A stretch of DNA of 64,000 bases from Clostridium ganghwense (GCF_026735165.1 NZ_JAPQES010000003.1:62001-126000), one strand, 5' to 3'; shown: positions 9,545-18,667, numbered from the stretch's first letter. Notes: a model not told the origin generated them from the sequence alone. Numbers and translations: made by a program.

Positions 9545-10177
9545 ATGTATTTTTATCCTCTCTTTAGAACAGCAATGAAATCCTATATAAGAATTTTTCA
9601 CGCATCTCCTGATGCACCACCTGTAGATGTTTATGCAAATGGTAAATTAATAGCTAGAAATTTACCTTATAAGAATTTTACAGAATACTTACAAGTACCT
9701 GCTGGAAACTATAATATTAAAGTATTTCCTACTGGTAAGACTATAAATCCAGTTATAGATACTAACGTAACTCTTGACCCTGAAACAATTTATACAGTAG
9801 CTGCTGCAGATACACTAGCTAATCTTAAACTTATTCCATATGTAGATCCAATCATACCTAAAGTAAAAAATAAAGCTTATGTTAGATTTGGTCATTTATC
9901 ACCTAATACTCCTAACGTAGATATCACTCTTCCAGATGGTAAAATATTATTTGGAGACGTAGGCTTTGAAGACTTAACTAACTATATTGCTGTAGATCCT
10001 GGAGTATATACTCTTCAAGCTAGACCTGCTGGAACCTCTGAAGTTGCATTAACAATACCTAATATAAGATTTAAAGAAGATAGATTCTATACTGTTTATG
10101 CAGTAGGACTTTTAGGTGAAACTCCTCCTCTTCAAGTTCTTATACCACTTGATGGAAACACATACATCGAGTTTTAA
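9545..10177 (+). CDS. DUF4397 domain protein (two tandem repeats)
   Basis: This 210-residue protein consists of two copies of the DUF4397 beta-sandwich. The first begins YIRIFHASPDAPPVDVY (near residue 14), the second YVRFGHLSPNTPNVDI (near residue 114). No signal peptide, anchor or membrane segment is visible, which is odd because many DUF4397 proteins are exported or spore/surface associated. The start ATG follows AAAGGTGA at normal distance. It is a single-gene unit closed by a strong terminator shared with the opposing gene. The function is unknown. Confidence 0.85.
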   Translation: MYFYPLFRTAMKSYIRIFHASPDAPPVDVYANGKLIARNLPYKNFTEYLQVPAGNYNIKVFPTGKTINPVIDTNVTLDPETIYTVAAADTLANLKLIPYVDPIIPKVKNKAYVRFGHLSPNTPNVDITLPDGKILFGDVGFEDLTNYIAVDPGVYTLQARPAGTSEVALTIPNIRFKEDRFYTVYAVGLLGETPPLQVLIPLDGNTYIEF

Positions 10178-10179
10178 GA

Positions 10180-10219
10180 AAAGTGCGGCATAAGTTATCA
10201 GCAACTTATGTCGCACTTT
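10180..10219. terminator. Bidirectional terminator between convergent genes
   Basis: A 17-bp stem (10180-10196 with 10203-10219, one G-T pair) and a 6-nt loop lie between the DUF4397 stop and the stop of the opposing amidohydrolase. Both neighbours end within four bases of it. Confidence 0.85.
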
Positions 10220-10220
10220 C

Positions 10221-11483
10221 TTATAGAACGTATTTTGCTTTTCCTACAAGCTCCATTCCCTCATAAGGAGAATAATCAGTTCCCTCATGTAAATCTTCAA
10301 TATTCACCTTAAATTTTTTATCTTCCCATATTACTATATCTGCAGTTGCGCCTTCTCTTATATATCCTCTATCATAAACACTAAAAATTCTTGAAGGATT
10401 ATAACTTAAAAGCTTTACAAAGTTCTCTACTGAAAATCCTCTTTCTTTAACAAGAATAGTATATATAAGACTAGGTCTTAATTGAATTCCAGGTATCCCT
10501 TCTGCAGCTTTACTTATATCGTAATAATATTTCTTCTTATGCTCTTCAAATAAATAAGCACAGTGATCTGTAGAAATTAAATCTACAGTCCCATCAAGAC
10601 AAGCCTCTATTAAAGCTTTATTATCCTTTTCTTCTCTAAGTGGAGGGGATACTAAAAATTTTGTCCCCTCTTTTAATGAAGATTTTAAATATTTAGACGA
10701 ATTTAAAATCAAATAGTGTGGACATGTTTCTAAATATACTTTTCCACCTTTTTGTTTTATCCTTTTAATAATCTCAACACTTTTGCTGCAACTTATATTG
10801 CAAAAATATGTTATGCATTTTGTTATTAATGCATAATTAGCAATTGTATATACAGCATTTTCTTCTGCCTTTGCAGGTCTTTTAAAATTATAATTATGTT
10901 TGTTTTTACAATATTCTATGATAGCATTATCTTCACAGTGAACTAGCACCACCAAATCTAATTTAGAGCAATAATTCATAACCTTTATTATTTCTTCATT
11001 AGTAAGTCTTTTATCATAAGTTGTATATATTTTTATTCCTTTTATTCCTTTTCTCTTCAACTGTTTAAGCTGCTCATATAAATTATCTTTTACTTCAGTT
11101 AATACTACATGAAACTGGTATTTACAGTTAGCAGTCCCTTCATAGTATTTAACTTTTCTATTCAGAGCATCTATTAAGCTTTCATTTTTCTCTGGTAATA
11201 CAAAATCAAATATAGTAGTTGTTCCCCCAGCCAATGCTGCCATAGTTTCGGTTTCAAAATCATTTGTATCCTTTGAAAATCCTAATCTTTTTGGAAGTTC
11301 TAAGTGAGTATGAGTATCTATAAATCCTGGAAATACATAATTATCTTCTGCATCTATTAACTGATCATATTCACAGTATAGTAACTTCCCTATTTTTTTA
11401 ATTATTCCATCCTCTATTAATATGTCACCGTGAAATTTTCCGTCAAAATTTACAATAAACCCATTTTTTATTAAGGTTTTTAT
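10221..11483 (-). CDS. Hydantoinase/dihydropyrimidinase-like amidohydrolase with apparent ATA start
   Basis: This is a roughly 420-residue cyclic amidohydrolase. Metal-binding HTH in FIDTHTHLELP lies near residue 60. The lysine in KGIKIYTTYD is probably the carbamylated bridge. His in VLVHCEDN and in TCPHYL and Asp in STDHCAY complete the site. The tail ends with the family's 'ADIVIWE' strand. The enzymes open hydantoin or dihydropyrimidine rings; the substrate is not predictable here. The first ATG/GTG/TTG in frame (11243) would remove the HxH motif, yet the frame stays open and conserved up to 11483. There ATA follows AAGGAGG by eight bases. So either ATA is used as a start or the start codon has decayed. 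It is monocistronic. Confidence 0.75.
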   Translation of the reverse strand: MKTLIKNGFIVNFDGKFHGDILIEDGIIKKIGKLLYCEYDQLIDAEDNYVFPGFIDTHTHLELPKRLGFSKDTNDFETETMAALAGGTTTIFDFVLPEKNESLIDALNRKVKYYEGTANCKYQFHVVLTEVKDNLYEQLKQLKRKGIKGIKIYTTYDKRLTNEEIIKVMNYCSKLDLVVLVHCEDNAIIEYCKNKHNYNFKRPAKAEENAVYTIANYALITKCITYFCNISCSKSVEIIKRIKQKGGKVYLETCPHYLILNSSKYLKSSLKEGTKFLVSPPLREEKDNKALIEACLDGTVDLISTDHCAYLFEEHKKKYYYDISKAAEGIPGIQLRPSLIYTILVKERGFSVENFVKLLSYNPSRIFSVYDRGYIREGATADIVIWEDKKFKVNIEDLHEGTDYSPYEGMELVGKAKYVL

Positions 11484-11498
11484 GTTACTCCCCTCCTT
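11481..11498 (-). promoter_or_regulatory. Ribosome binding site plus ATA start of the amidohydrolase
   Basis: AAGGAGG (11498-11492), an 8-nt spacer and ATA (11483-11481). No ATG, GTG or TTG lies in frame between the upstream stop at 11522-11520 and 11243. The residues after ATA (KTLIKNGFIVN) are the usual beginning of this family. Confidence 0.65.
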
Positions 11499-11651
11499 AC
11501 TTCTATTACCGTTTAATATCTATAATATGTCATTGTTTCCCTATAATATTTATTCGGTACATGTAAATATTTTCCTCTAAATTTTCACGTTTTTCTATAA
11601 TATTTTCACTATAGTATTTATATTAATCAACCCATTGTATATATAACTATT

Positions 11652-11685
11652 AAAAAAAAGAGAATACATAATTTCTGTATTCTCT
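11652..11685 (-). terminator. Rho-independent terminator after the PAP2 phosphatase gene
   Basis: The stem AGAGAATACA/TGTATTCTCT (11659-11668 with 11676-11685) is followed on the minus strand by eight T residues. Confidence 0.9.
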
Positions 11686-11740
11686 CCTCTTAACTCTCTA
11701 TTATAAATTTGATAATCCTCAATCGAGTAAATTTTAGTTT

Positions 11741-12424
11741 TTAAAATTTAACACTATATCTTCTATATACAACTAAAACTATAACTACCCATACCGCAGA
11801 TATAGCCCATGCAGCAATAACATCACTTAAATAATGTACTCCTACATATATTCTACTAATTCCAATCAACACTGCATATGCGAAAATAAAAATACTACTA
11901 ATTACAGATAAAATTTTATTCTTTACCATAGATAAAATAAAATAAATAACTAAAAGGGCTCCTGACATAGCTATCAATGCATGTCCACTTGGAAAACTAT
12001 ATTGTCCAATATGAGTATATTTTGTAATATCCACTAGCCAATCTCCTTGCGGTCTTGGTCTTCTAGCTATATACTTTGATCCCTGACTTATTCCTGCAGT
12101 TATCAGCATATGTAAAGCATAGACTACTGCTTCTAACACTTTATTTCTGTAATATAAAGTTCCAATTACAATTAAAGCTAGTATAATTACTACTACCGTA
12201 TCTCCACTTACAGTTATAAATACAAATATCTTATTTAGCATCTCACTTCTTATGCCTTTTACCATATTTATAGTCTGGTTATCCAAACTACCTCCAGCAG
12301 GTTGAAAACTATCTCCCATCTTGATTATAAAAAATCCTGTCCATATTATAGCTAACACTGCAACCATATATAAATAATAGCTGCGTTCTTTTTTAATCTC
12401 ATTATATGTACTTCTATATAACAT
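11741..12424 (-). CDS. PAP2 family membrane phosphatase
   Basis: This 227-residue protein has about six membrane segments and the three PAP2 motifs: KYIARRPRP, YSFPSGHA and SRIYVGVHYLSD. These form the vanadium-peroxidase-like phosphatase site with two catalytic histidines on the outer face. Likely substrates are undecaprenyl pyrophosphate, phosphatidic acid or phosphatidylglycerol phosphate; the sequence does not decide between them. AAGGAG precedes the ATG. It lies 39 bases downstream of the alpha/beta hydrolase gene, so the two are probably one operon ending at the terminator at 11652. Confidence 0.88.
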   Translation of the reverse strand: MLYRSTYNEIKKERSYYLYMVAVLAIIWTGFFIIKMGDSFQPAGGSLDNQTINMVKGIRSEMLNKIFVFITVSGDTVVVIILALIVIGTLYYRNKVLEAVVYALHMLITAGISQGSKYIARRPRPQGDWLVDITKYTHIGQYSFPSGHALIAMSGALLVIYFILSMVKNKILSVISSIFIFAYAVLIGISRIYVGVHYLSDVIAAWAISAVWVVIVLVVYRRYSVKF

Positions 12425-12463
12425 ATTCTTCTCCTTTGCTAATTTTAATCCTTTAATAGTATA

Positions 12464-14710
12464 CTATCTTTCTATTCCTATGTCATCAATAATAATCTGT
12501 CCATTTTCACTTTCATCAAAAATAAATTCTATTTTCTTTAATTCTTTAGGATTAAATCTACTATTGCTATTTATAAAATCCCTCATTTTAAACTGATAAG
12601 TTTGAAGAACAGGTTCAAATTCCTCTCCATACTGAACTTTGTTATAATAATTCCATTTAGCAAATTTAATGCCTATTGCAGGAGGCATAATATTAAAACT
12701 ACTTAAAGGTAGAGATGCTTCTTCCCCTTTACTGTCCACTACTTTTACAGTAAAATCTGTTAAATCAAATTTATCACTTTTAGTTTTGGTTTCATCTATA
12801 TCACAAGCTGAAAATATAAGCTTTGAATCTAAATGAATGTTCAATTTATCAGTTGTATTTTGGGATAAATCTATAGTATATCTTCCTCCTTTATTTCTCC
12901 ATTTTAAATATACTACGTTGTTGTTACTTTCAAAGTCACCTCTTAACTTTAAACTTCCTTCTTTCCACTCCCATAGTCTTTCACCTTCTGCAATACCTCC
13001 AGAAATAGTTGTACTTCTCAAATCTACATCTTCTTCATAATTACCTATAAGATTAAAATTAGAATCTTCAAATCTATTTATATAAAGAGTTTGTGGCAAA
13101 TTTTTTTCTGCTGTATTATAGTCTCTAAAAAGAGAAATATATTTTTTTTCATTCATTAAAGTAGTTTTTAGAAAAGCTGATATATAAATCTTTGCAATCC
13201 TTCTCTGGTCTTCTCCCTTTAATATTTGTTTTGTGTTTAAAAGAAAACTTAATGGCTTAGATAAATCTGCTCTTCCCCAAACAGTATTAAATTGCCCATG
13301 ATTTGCTCCAAAAATATATAGCATACTTTTAAAATGATATTTTTCATCATTAAATTTCACTCTATTGTATTGATTGCTTCCCATAAAAGTTGATATATCA
13401 CCATCATTTGCTCCTTGTAAAAGTAGATAATCAATATTTTCTAATTGTGTAGGTTTATCTCCCGGCTTATACTGTTCGTCTGTTGGTGCAATGGCAACTA
13501 TGGACTTTATACTATAGTTAAAATCAAAAGTAGTATCTGCATCAAGTGGATAATATTTAAGCTTATTAAATAACGCTGCTGTAGCTACAGCTTCTCCTCC
13601 TCTTGAATGTCCAATTAGTGCTATATTATCTAAGTCAACTTTGTTATAAAAAGCATTTTTATTATCATAATTAAATTTTTTCCACTGTTCTAAATGTTTA
13701 AGTATAATCCAAGCTCTAGCATCATTTTCATTTCCTAAATTTCCTGACCAAGAACTATTTAAAAAGTTTTCATCTATGGAAACAGTTATAAAACCTTGAC
13801 TAGCTAAAATCTCCCCTAAATATTCATATCCACCTTCTGAATACTCTTCCATAGTATGATTTCCATGAACTATTAAAACTAAAGGAAATACACCCTCTCC
13901 TTTTGGATACCATACAATGCCATTTAGAGGCATTTTTCTATCATCAAAGCCCCAATATTTACTCCTCAGTTTTCCTTTTATTCCTTTATAATTTTCAAGA
14001 AAATTATATGCAAAAACTTCCTTAGTTTTTATATTTACCTTTTCAGCATATTCTTTTCTGTTTTTATCCTTGCCACTTCCGTAGTACAGTTTTTTAACTT
14101 CGTATTTTCCTTTTAAAGCAGGACTATCTATAGCTCTCTTTGATACAAATTCTTTATGTAAAACTAAATACCTCTCTAATTCTTTATTATCTGTTCCTGA
14201 ATTTTTTAACAAGAATACTACACTTAAATTTATAGCTATAGTAAAGAACACTAAACTTATTCCTAAATAATTTTTACTCTTTCTTTTTAATAGTAACCAT
14301 ATACCAATTCCTAAAAATGACTCAATTACTGCAATAGTAAAGGCAATTAATAAATCAGCATAAATGGCTAATCCAAAAACATTATATAAAACTATAGTTA
14401 TAACTATTACAAATATTAAAAAGAACGCCATAAATTCTGCGGGTATATATCTAAATATTTTTATAAGAACTTTTAATAAAACTCCACTTATATTTACTAT
14501 TAGAAAACCTACTAAACCACAAATAAAAATATCTATAATTACACCAAGTCCTGTATTTATATATGCTCCTACTATAGCAAATAAAATAAATACACATACT
14601 TTTAAAGCAAGTTTTCCTCCTATCCAGCCTTTACCAATATTATCTTTAAACCCATTTAAAATACATGTCCCTTTACTTTTAATCCAATTTTGGGCTTTTC
14701 TCTTGTTCAT
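12464..14710 (-). CDS. Membrane-anchored alpha/beta hydrolase
   Basis: This 748-residue protein has about five or six N-terminal hydrophobic helices (residues 28-175). An alpha/beta-hydrolase domain begins near residue 255 (WYPKGEGVFPLVLIVHGN, the oxyanion region). The nucleophile elbow GHSRGGE is near residue 367 and a likely catalytic histidine lies in GANHGQFN. The last 200 residues form a beta-rich domain resembling a carbohydrate-binding or jelly-roll module. It is probably an ecto-esterase or lipase anchored in the membrane; the substrate is unknown. The start ATG follows GGTGGTGAA. The downstream partner is a PAP2 phosphatase, hinting at lipid or envelope metabolism. Confidence 0.75.
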   Translation of the reverse strand: MNKRKAQNWIKSKGTCILNGFKDNIGKGWIGGKLALKVCVFILFAIVGAYINTGLGVIIDIFICGLVGFLIVNISGVLLKVLIKIFRYIPAEFMAFFLIFVIVITIVLYNVFGLAIYADLLIAFTIAVIESFLGIGIWLLLKRKSKNYLGISLVFFTIAINLSVVFLLKNSGTDNKELERYLVLHKEFVSKRAIDSPALKGKYEVKKLYYGSGKDKNRKEYAEKVNIKTKEVFAYNFLENYKGIKGKLRSKYWGFDDRKMPLNGIVWYPKGEGVFPLVLIVHGNHTMEEYSEGGYEYLGEILASQGFITVSIDENFLNSSWSGNLGNENDARAWIILKHLEQWKKFNYDNKNAFYNKVDLDNIALIGHSRGGEAVATAALFNKLKYYPLDADTTFDFNYSIKSIVAIAPTDEQYKPGDKPTQLENIDYLLLQGANDGDISTFMGSNQYNRVKFNDEKYHFKSMLYIFGANHGQFNTVWGRADLSKPLSFLLNTKQILKGEDQRRIAKIYISAFLKTTLMNEKKYISLFRDYNTAEKNLPQTLYINRFEDSNFNLIGNYEEDVDLRSTTISGGIAEGERLWEWKEGSLKLRGDFESNNNVVYLKWRNKGGRYTIDLSQNTTDKLNIHLDSKLIFSACDIDETKTKSDKFDLTDFTVKVVDSKGEEASLPLSSFNIMPPAIGIKFAKWNYYNKVQYGEEFEPVLQTYQFKMRDFINSNSRFNPKELKKIEFIFDESENGQIIIDDIGIER

Positions 14711-14784
14711 TCAGTTCACCACCAAATTTAAAATCAGTATTTATAATCAAGAATTATATATTTAATTAATTTTACCATTACTAA

Positions 14785-14825
14785 AAAAATAAGCCAATAG
14801 AACTATCTTTTTAGCTCTATCGGCT
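14785..14825 (-). terminator. Rho-independent terminator of ilvBN
   Basis: Hairpin between 14792-14804 and 14813-14825. Two positions pair only as U-G in the minus-strand RNA, and the T-run (complement of 14783-14789) also lies on the minus strand. This assigns it to the ilvN side. Confidence 0.85.
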
Positions 14826-14845
14826 GTTGAAATTATACTTTACTA

Positions 14846-15346
14846 TCAAATTTTCTCTACTAATTGGGAATTTCCTCTTTCAATTCCTGTAAATCCAGTA
14901 CGAACTAATTCTAGAATTCCATACTCCTTCACGTTATCAATAAAACCTGAAATTTTATCTTCACTTCCTGTTAGTTCTATAGTAAGACTTTTAGGGGCTA
15001 CATCTATTACTTTAGCTCTAAATAAATTTACCATTTCAATAACAGCTGCTCTATTTTTGTCGTTAGCTTTAACTTTTACTAATATTAATTCTCTATAAAC
15101 AGATTTTTCAGGTTTTAACTCTATTATCTTTATAACATTAATAAGCTTATTCAATTGCTTTTTTATTTGTTCTAATATGTGTTCGTCACCAGTAACCCTT
15201 ATGGTCATCCGAGAAATTTTAGGATTTTCAGTTTCTCCAACAGACAAACTATCTATATTATAGCCTCTGCGGCTAAATAGTCCTGAAATTCTACTAAGAA
15301 CACCTGAATTATTTTCAACTAATACAGATAATACATAACTTTTAAT
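14846..15346 (-). CDS. ilvN: Acetolactate synthase small (regulatory) subunit, apparent ATT start
   Basis: The N-terminal ACT domain (SYVLSVLVENNSGVLSRISG) and the C-terminal ALS_ss domain make a 166-residue protein, the normal length for IlvN/IlvH. It binds valine and controls the catalytic IlvB in branched-chain amino-acid synthesis. No ATG is available. Upstream TTG (15406) and GTG codons lie inside ilvB and lack ribosome sites. GGAGGG at 15358-15353 is followed after six bases by ATT at 15346, exactly where homologues begin. The ilvB stop is 15 bases upstream, so translation is likely coupled. The rare start could keep the regulatory subunit low. Confidence 0.85.
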   Translation of the reverse strand: MKSYVLSVLVENNSGVLSRISGLFSRRGYNIDSLSVGETENPKISRMTIRVTGDEHILEQIKKQLNKLINVIKIIELKPEKSVYRELILVKVKANDKNRAAVIEMVNLFRAKVIDVAPKSLTIELTGSEDKISGFIDNVKEYGILELVRTGFTGIERGNSQLVEKI

Positions 15347-15358
15347 GTTAATCCCTCC
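15344..15358 (-). promoter_or_regulatory. Ribosome binding site plus ATT start of ilvN
   Basis: GGAGGG, spacer ATTAAC, then ATT. A second ATT directly after GGAGGG (15352) has no spacing and is less likely. The only nearby ATG is out of frame. Confidence 0.65.
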
Positions 15359-15360
15359 CT

Positions 15361-16971
15361 CTATAAAGTACTGAATTTTGGATCCACTATACACTCTATA
15401 AGACAAGGCCTGTTGCTACCCATAGCTTCTTTAAAGACTTCTTCAAATTCCTCATTAGAATCAACTCTTTTGCTCCACATACCATAAGCTTCACTTATCT
15501 TAACAAAATCAGGCTTTATACCAAATTCAATTCCACAATATTTACCTTTTCCAATGTGGTTATCTTGCAGTTCTCTAACCATACCAAGTCTAGAATTATT
15601 AAACAGTATAATAATATTACTAAGATTATTTTCAGATAAGGTAGCAAGTTCCCCTAAGTGCATTTGTATAGCCCCATCTCCAACTACTGAAATAACTCTC
15701 TTTTCTGGTGCGGCTAATTTTGCACCTATACCAGCTGGAACACTATACCCCATAGTTCCAAGTCCTCCTGAAGTAAAATACTTTCTTCTACCTTTCATAT
15801 CAAAATTATGAGCTGCCCAAATTTGATTCTGCCCTACATCTGCTGTTAGTATAGTATCTTCCTCTACAAGTTTTGAAATAACTTGAAGTACTTTTTTAGG
15901 ATTAACATATTTATACTCATAGTGAGTCTCTTTACAAGAATTCTTAATAATATTAATTTCATTAATCCATTCATCTATTTTAAGCTGAAATGAATTTTCC
16001 ATAAATTGCTTTAATATAGTTTTAGCATCTCCAACAACGGGAATAGTGGTTTCAATATTTTTTCCTATCTCTGCTGGATCAATATCCATGTGTATAATTT
16101 TTTTATTTTTAAAATTATAATTAGCATTGGATCGATTTGTTATTCTTGCCCCTATAACTATTAATAAATCAGCTTCGTTAATAATTTTCTTAGAATAACT
16201 GTTACCGTGAAACCCTATCATACCAACATAAGAAGGTGAATCTACTGTTAAAGCTCCAACTCCCATTAAAGTGTGTACTACAGGTATTTTAAACTTTTCT
16301 GCAAAAACTTTTAATTCTTTAGTAGCTTTTGATGATATTACTCCCCCTCCAGCTAGAATTAATGGTCTTTTGCTATTTTTCAGTGCTCTTAAAGCTCTTT
16401 TTATCTGTCCAGCATGCCCTTCTATTACAGGTTTATATCCTGGAATATTAACCTCTCTGGGATAACTAAATTTAATTATCTGATTTTGAACATCAACAGG
16501 AACATCAATTAATACTGGACCTTTTCTTCCTGTATTGGCAATATAAAAAGCTTCTTTAATTATTCTTGGAAGTTCTTTTGCATCCTTTACTAAGTAATTG
16601 TGCTTAGTAAAAGGTTCTGTAGCTCCTGTTATGTCGACTTCTTGAAACACATCTTTTCCAATTACCGTTGTACTCACTTGTCCAGTAATAGCCACTAAAG
16701 GAATTGAATCCATATATGCTGTAGCTATTCCTGTAATCAGATTTGTTGCACCTGGTCCTGAGGTAGCTATGCACACACCTACAGCATCCTTTGCTCTTGC
16801 ATAGCCGCTAGCACTAAGTGCTGCTGCATTTTCATGTCTAACTAAAACATGCTTAATATTAGAATTTCTAATTGCTTCGTATAAGGATAAAACTGCCCCT
16901 CCTGGATAGCCAAAAATTATGTCTACATTTTCTTTCTCCAAACATTTTATTATTACTTCTGCCCCTTTCAT
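15361..16971 (-). CDS. ilvB: Acetolactate synthase large (catalytic) subunit
   Basis: This 536-residue ThDP enzyme condenses two pyruvates, or pyruvate with 2-oxobutyrate, in valine, leucine and isoleucine synthesis. The activating glutamate is in VRHENAAALSASGYA near residue 47. The central FAD-binding fold is present, and the ThDP/Mg motif starts GDGAIQMHLGELAT near residue 430. It is 20-30 residues shorter than many homologues but ends properly (CLIECIVDP). AAGGGG precedes the ATG. It is the first gene of ilvBN. I see no T-box or leader peptide in the 150-base upstream gap, which holds only the terminator of the previous gene. Confidence 0.95.
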   Translation of the reverse strand: MKGAEVIIKCLEKENVDIIFGYPGGAVLSLYEAIRNSNIKHVLVRHENAAALSASGYARAKDAVGVCIATSGPGATNLITGIATAYMDSIPLVAITGQVSTTVIGKDVFQEVDITGATEPFTKHNYLVKDAKELPRIIKEAFYIANTGRKGPVLIDVPVDVQNQIIKFSYPREVNIPGYKPVIEGHAGQIKRALRALKNSKRPLILAGGGVISSKATKELKVFAEKFKIPVVHTLMGVGALTVDSPSYVGMIGFHGNSYSKKIINEADLLIVIGARITNRSNANYNFKNKKIIHMDIDPAEIGKNIETTIPVVGDAKTILKQFMENSFQLKIDEWINEINIIKNSCKETHYEYKYVNPKKVLQVISKLVEEDTILTADVGQNQIWAAHNFDMKGRRKYFTSGGLGTMGYSVPAGIGAKLAAPEKRVISVVGDGAIQMHLGELATLSENNLSNIIILFNNSRLGMVRELQDNHIGKGKYCGIEFGIKPDFVKISEAYGMWSKRVDSNEEFEEVFKEAMGSNRPCLIECIVDPKFSTL

Positions 16972-17005
16972 ATAATTAATCGCCCCTTATCTTATATGAA
17001 AATAA

Positions 17006-17040
17006 TTAAAACTATAGATTATAAAGATCTATAGTTTTAA
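17006..17040 (-). terminator. Hairpin between the M48 protease gene and ilvB, probable terminator
   Basis: AAAACTATAGAT pairs with ATCTATAGTTTT (17008-17019 with 17027-17038, 7-nt loop), followed on the minus strand by TTTTAATTATTTT. It lies about 80 bases after the M48 stop and 35 bases before ilvB, so it could also act as an attenuator of ilvB. Confidence 0.6.
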
Positions 17041-17120
17041 TTTTAAATATTTTTAGTATTATAACAAATTCATGTCAACATTTCAAACATTTTTTCAAAT
17101 AATATAGAATTTTCTCAATA

Positions 17121-18449
17121 TTATTTGGGATTGATTATATACTTATCATATTTTAAACTTCTTCCTTCCTCCCACGGTTTGTAAATCTTAAAAAAATCTA
17201 TACGCTCTTTTATTGGAGGATGATCATACTTCCACATCTTATAAAATATATCTGGCTTAGGAACTACAACTCCACCTTTAGACAATTTATGAAAGGCTGA
17301 AACTGCCGCCTCATTATCTCTAGTTATTTCAATAGCAAAGGTGTCTGCTTGACGTTCCATATAACAAGAATATGCATTAGCTGATGGTACTATGAATAGA
17401 AGACAAAAATTAATTATTATTATAGCTAAAGGATATGACGCCACATTACTAATTTTATTAAATTTAAACTTTCCTCTATATCTTTTTATTATACTCGGAG
17501 CAACTTTGCTTATTATATATAAAACAATAAATGTAATTATTATCTGTATAAAAATTAATTTTTTAATGTGTCCTAGAACATAATGTCCAATTTCATGAGC
17601 CATAACAAAGCTTAATTCTCTTAAATTGAGTTTATTTATAGCTGTATCCCATAAAACAATTCTTTTAGCCTTACCTATCCCCGTCATATAAGCATTAATC
17701 ATAGATGTATCTCTACTCTTATCTATCTGAAGAATTGTACAGTCTTTTATATTAGCTTTTTCCGTTAACTCCACTAAACTTCTTTCTATTGTTTCATTTC
17801 CTAGAGGTTTAAATTTATTGAATAAAGGATCAATAATCACAGGTTGTGCTAAATACATAAAAAGTGTTATAGGTATAATAGCTATTCCAGTATAAATCCA
17901 CCATTTCTTAGGAGACTTTTTCATTAATTTATACGGTATCCAAAGAAATAAAAATATCCCCACAAAGTTTAATAATAAATTTATAGAATAATTCCTTATC
18001 CATGTATTAAAAGATTGATGGGAAAATCCAAAAACATGACTCTGAATATATCCTGCATAATATGTCAAAGGTAAATTAGCCAAACTGTCTATCAAATTAT
18101 ATACAATTCCATAAATACCTATACTCAAAAACAAATTTTTTCCTATACTCTTAGAAAAATTGCTCAGCTTAGCAGAGAAACCTGTAAATAATATAACCAC
18201 TGGTACTAAAAAACCCATTATTATCTTTGCTGCTTGAACAACTCTATCACTTCTATAATAGCTTTCTCCTAGATTATCATCATTTTTATCATATAAAGTA
18301 TTACTAATTTTACTCTCATTAAGTACTTTTCTACTAATTGATTTACCTGTTTCTCCTGCAAAAACTGATTTTTCTTTTGTAAAACTAAAAACTCCTATAG
18401 TTAAAGTAAGTATAAAAATTAATATCCACACTTTATTTTTGCTCTTCAT
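17121..18449 (-). CDS. M48 family metalloprotease, Ste24/CAAX-protease-like
   Basis: This 442-residue membrane protein has a hydrophobic N-terminus, several helices, the zinc motif HEIGH near residue 285 in VMAHEIGHYVLGH, and the third ligand in MERQADTFA near residue 365. The layout is that of Ste24-type peptidases rather than short HtpX. Bacterial members probably trim membrane proteins or short peptides. No prenylation system is expected. It is monocistronic; the start at 18449 has AAAGG only just upstream, so this start is less certain than the product. Confidence 0.85.
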   Translation of the reverse strand: MKSKNKVWILIFILTLTIGVFSFTKEKSVFAGETGKSISRKVLNESKISNTLYDKNDDNLGESYYRSDRVVQAAKIIMGFLVPVVILFTGFSAKLSNFSKSIGKNLFLSIGIYGIVYNLIDSLANLPLTYYAGYIQSHVFGFSHQSFNTWIRNYSINLLLNFVGIFLFLWIPYKLMKKSPKKWWIYTGIAIIPITLFMYLAQPVIIDPLFNKFKPLGNETIERSLVELTEKANIKDCTILQIDKSRDTSMINAYMTGIGKAKRIVLWDTAINKLNLRELSFVMAHEIGHYVLGHIKKLIFIQIIITFIVLYIISKVAPSIIKRYRGKFKFNKISNVASYPLAIIIINFCLLFIVPSANAYSCYMERQADTFAIEITRDNEAAVSAFHKLSKGGVVVPKPDIFYKMWKYDHPPIKERIDFFKIYKPWEEGRSLKYDKYIINPK

Positions 18450-18480
18450 CCTTTATAATTCCATCTCCTTTAAATTAATT

Positions 18481-18512
18481 GAAAATTGACAATAAATAAA
18501 TTGTCAATTTTC
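18481..18512. repeat. 13-bp inverted repeat in the M48 upstream region
   Basis: GAAAATTGACAAT and its exact reverse complement are separated by AAATAA and followed by TTCAACTG. In the M48 direction it would form a 5' leader hairpin. Its sequence resembles the ATTGACAATT-type intergenic filler seen also at 60655. Confidence 0.5.
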
Positions 18513-18605
18513 AACTGTGCAAAATTTTGATTTATAAAATTTCACACCCATATCTAATTATACTCTAAGTTTTTAAAAAAATTATACAAATCACCAAATA
18601 ATGTA

Positions 18606-18667
18606 TTGACAAATTACGTTTCAACTGTATATACTGTATATGAACAATATATACAGTATATACAGTT
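18606..18667 (+). promoter_or_regulatory. Promoter and 19-bp inverted-repeat operator of the GntR/ABC operon
   Basis: TTGACA (18606-18611), 18 bases, TATACT (18630-18635). The -10 lies inside the first arm of a perfect inverted repeat of 19 bases (18623-18641 and 18649-18667, 7-nt spacer). Each arm contains two CTGTAT copies. The regulator gene starts 24 bases downstream, so this is almost certainly its autoregulatory site. Confidence 0.85.

Noticed and set aside
16972-17120. T-box or leader-peptide attenuator in front of ilvB
   Set aside because: The gap is too short, and its hairpin is better explained as the terminator of the upstream M48 gene.
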